DNA of 5,864 nt, taken from positions 1 through 5,864 of the forward strand of contig JABGUO010000123.1 in the NCBI GenBank assembly GCA_018646565.1, written 5' to 3'. A program made the position numbers and the translations under genes. Shown one piece after another: positions 5,534 through 5,864 of the stretch. A model generated the notes under the pieces. It did not search any database. It saw only the letters and a list, made by a program, of their open reading frames with translations, and was not told where the DNA came from. Source of the DNA: Opitutia bacterium (GTDB lineage: Bacteria; Verrucomicrobiota; Verrucomicrobiia; Opitutales; Seribacteraceae). How positions within the stretch are numbered: position 1 is the first letter of the stretch; every line of letters starts with the position of its first letter.

Positions 5534-5864
5534 ATGTCCAATCAAATTTACAGGGTTGCATTCTTTGGATCAGACGAGATTGCTTTACCATTTTTAGAAT
5601 ATTTGCATAACGAATGTGATTTCGTTCGCTTAAGTGCTGTGCTTACCCAGCCTGACCGCAGGTCGGGTAGGGGGAGGAAAATGTCAGAGAACCCAATTAA
5701 GAGTTGGGCTTCAGCTCATTCCGTCCCTTGTCGAAGTCCGGACAAACCCACAGGTGTGGAATGCGATTGGCTCCAAGAAGAAAGAATTGATTCCATTTTG
5801 GTGATGGCATACGGGCACATTTTAAAAAATCAATTTTTGAACGTTGCCCCGGCTGGGTGCTATA
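5534..5864 (+). CDS. fmt: Methionyl-tRNA formyltransferase, 5' part (runs off the window end)
   Basis: Fmt transfers a formyl group from 10-formyltetrahydrofolate to initiator Met-tRNA in the cytoplasm. The 110 residues visible, of about 310 expected, match its N-terminal Rossmann domain. They begin RVAFFGSDEIALPFL (7-21), the strand-loop that is usually FxGTPxFA. Next comes LTQPDRRSGRGRKM (37-50), the basic loop inserted into the tRNA acceptor stem; Arg46 corresponds to the critical Arg42 of E. coli. DSILVMAYGHIL then forms the core strand with the AYG motif. The window ends at PAGCY, one codon before the expected Asn of the catalytic NxH, so the active-site Asn, His and Asp cannot be checked. 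In Fmt of many bacteria the third residue of the GTP motif is Thr-Pro; here it is Ser-Asp. The ATG at 5534 is the only sensible start and lacks a Shine-Dalgarno. Confidence 0.93.
   Translation, partial: MSNQIYRVAFFGSDEIALPFLEYLHNECDFVRLSAVLTQPDRRSGRGRKMSENPIKSWASAHSVPCRSPDKPTGVECDWLQEERIDSILVMAYGHILKNQFLNVAPAGCY

Overview
The window is an ordinary, densely packed chromosomal segment from a Gram-negative bacterium, with all genes on the + strand. Two genes of the ADP-heptose (LPS inner core) pathway imply a lipopolysaccharide outer membrane. The moderately AT-rich sequence, the near absence of Shine-Dalgarno sites, the Der first P-loop followed by Arg (GKSR), and the Fmt N-terminus (FFGSDEIALPFL) remind me most of Verrucomicrobiota, perhaps a marine Opitutae/Puniceicoccaceae relative. 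That placement is from memory of family sequences and is tentative.

Layout: (1) Positions 1-66 may hold the last codons of an upstream gene that touches the next start as TGATG. (2) Positions 66-2127 are a tight operon: a single-domain heptose-7-phosphate kinase (rfaE1/hldA), a GmhB-like HAD phosphatase 8 bases later, and a Nudix hydrolase overlapping it as ATGA. (3) A 191-base gap (2128-2318) carries a good promoter for the next unit, an 11-base palindrome, a small imperfect direct repeat and two very small open frames of doubtful status. (4) Positions 2319-5436 hold an Lrp/AsnC regulator, a class I/II (subgroup I-gamma) aminotransferase 6 bases downstream, and the ribosome-assembly GTPase Der 34 bases further, closed by a strong intrinsic terminator at 5457-5482. 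(5) fmt (methionyl-tRNA formyltransferase) starts at 5534 and runs off the window end just before its catalytic Asn-x-His.

The first operon makes the nucleotide-activated heptose precursor of LPS: the kinase and phosphatase catalyse consecutive steps, with isomerase, nucleotidyltransferase and epimerase presumably elsewhere. The Nudix enzyme may act on ADP-sugars or on other nucleotides. The second unit resembles the Bacillus alaR-alaT pair (Lrp-type regulator plus transaminase), here placed ahead of der. Der and Fmt are translation-related housekeeping genes.

I see no mobile element, CRISPR, tRNA, rRNA, toxin-antitoxin or defence system, and no convincing undescribed system. The points most worth checking are a GmhB homologue without the family's usual zinc ligands, promoters whose -10 boxes end nine bases before ATG (very short or absent leaders), and the Nudix gene translationally coupled to heptose synthesis.
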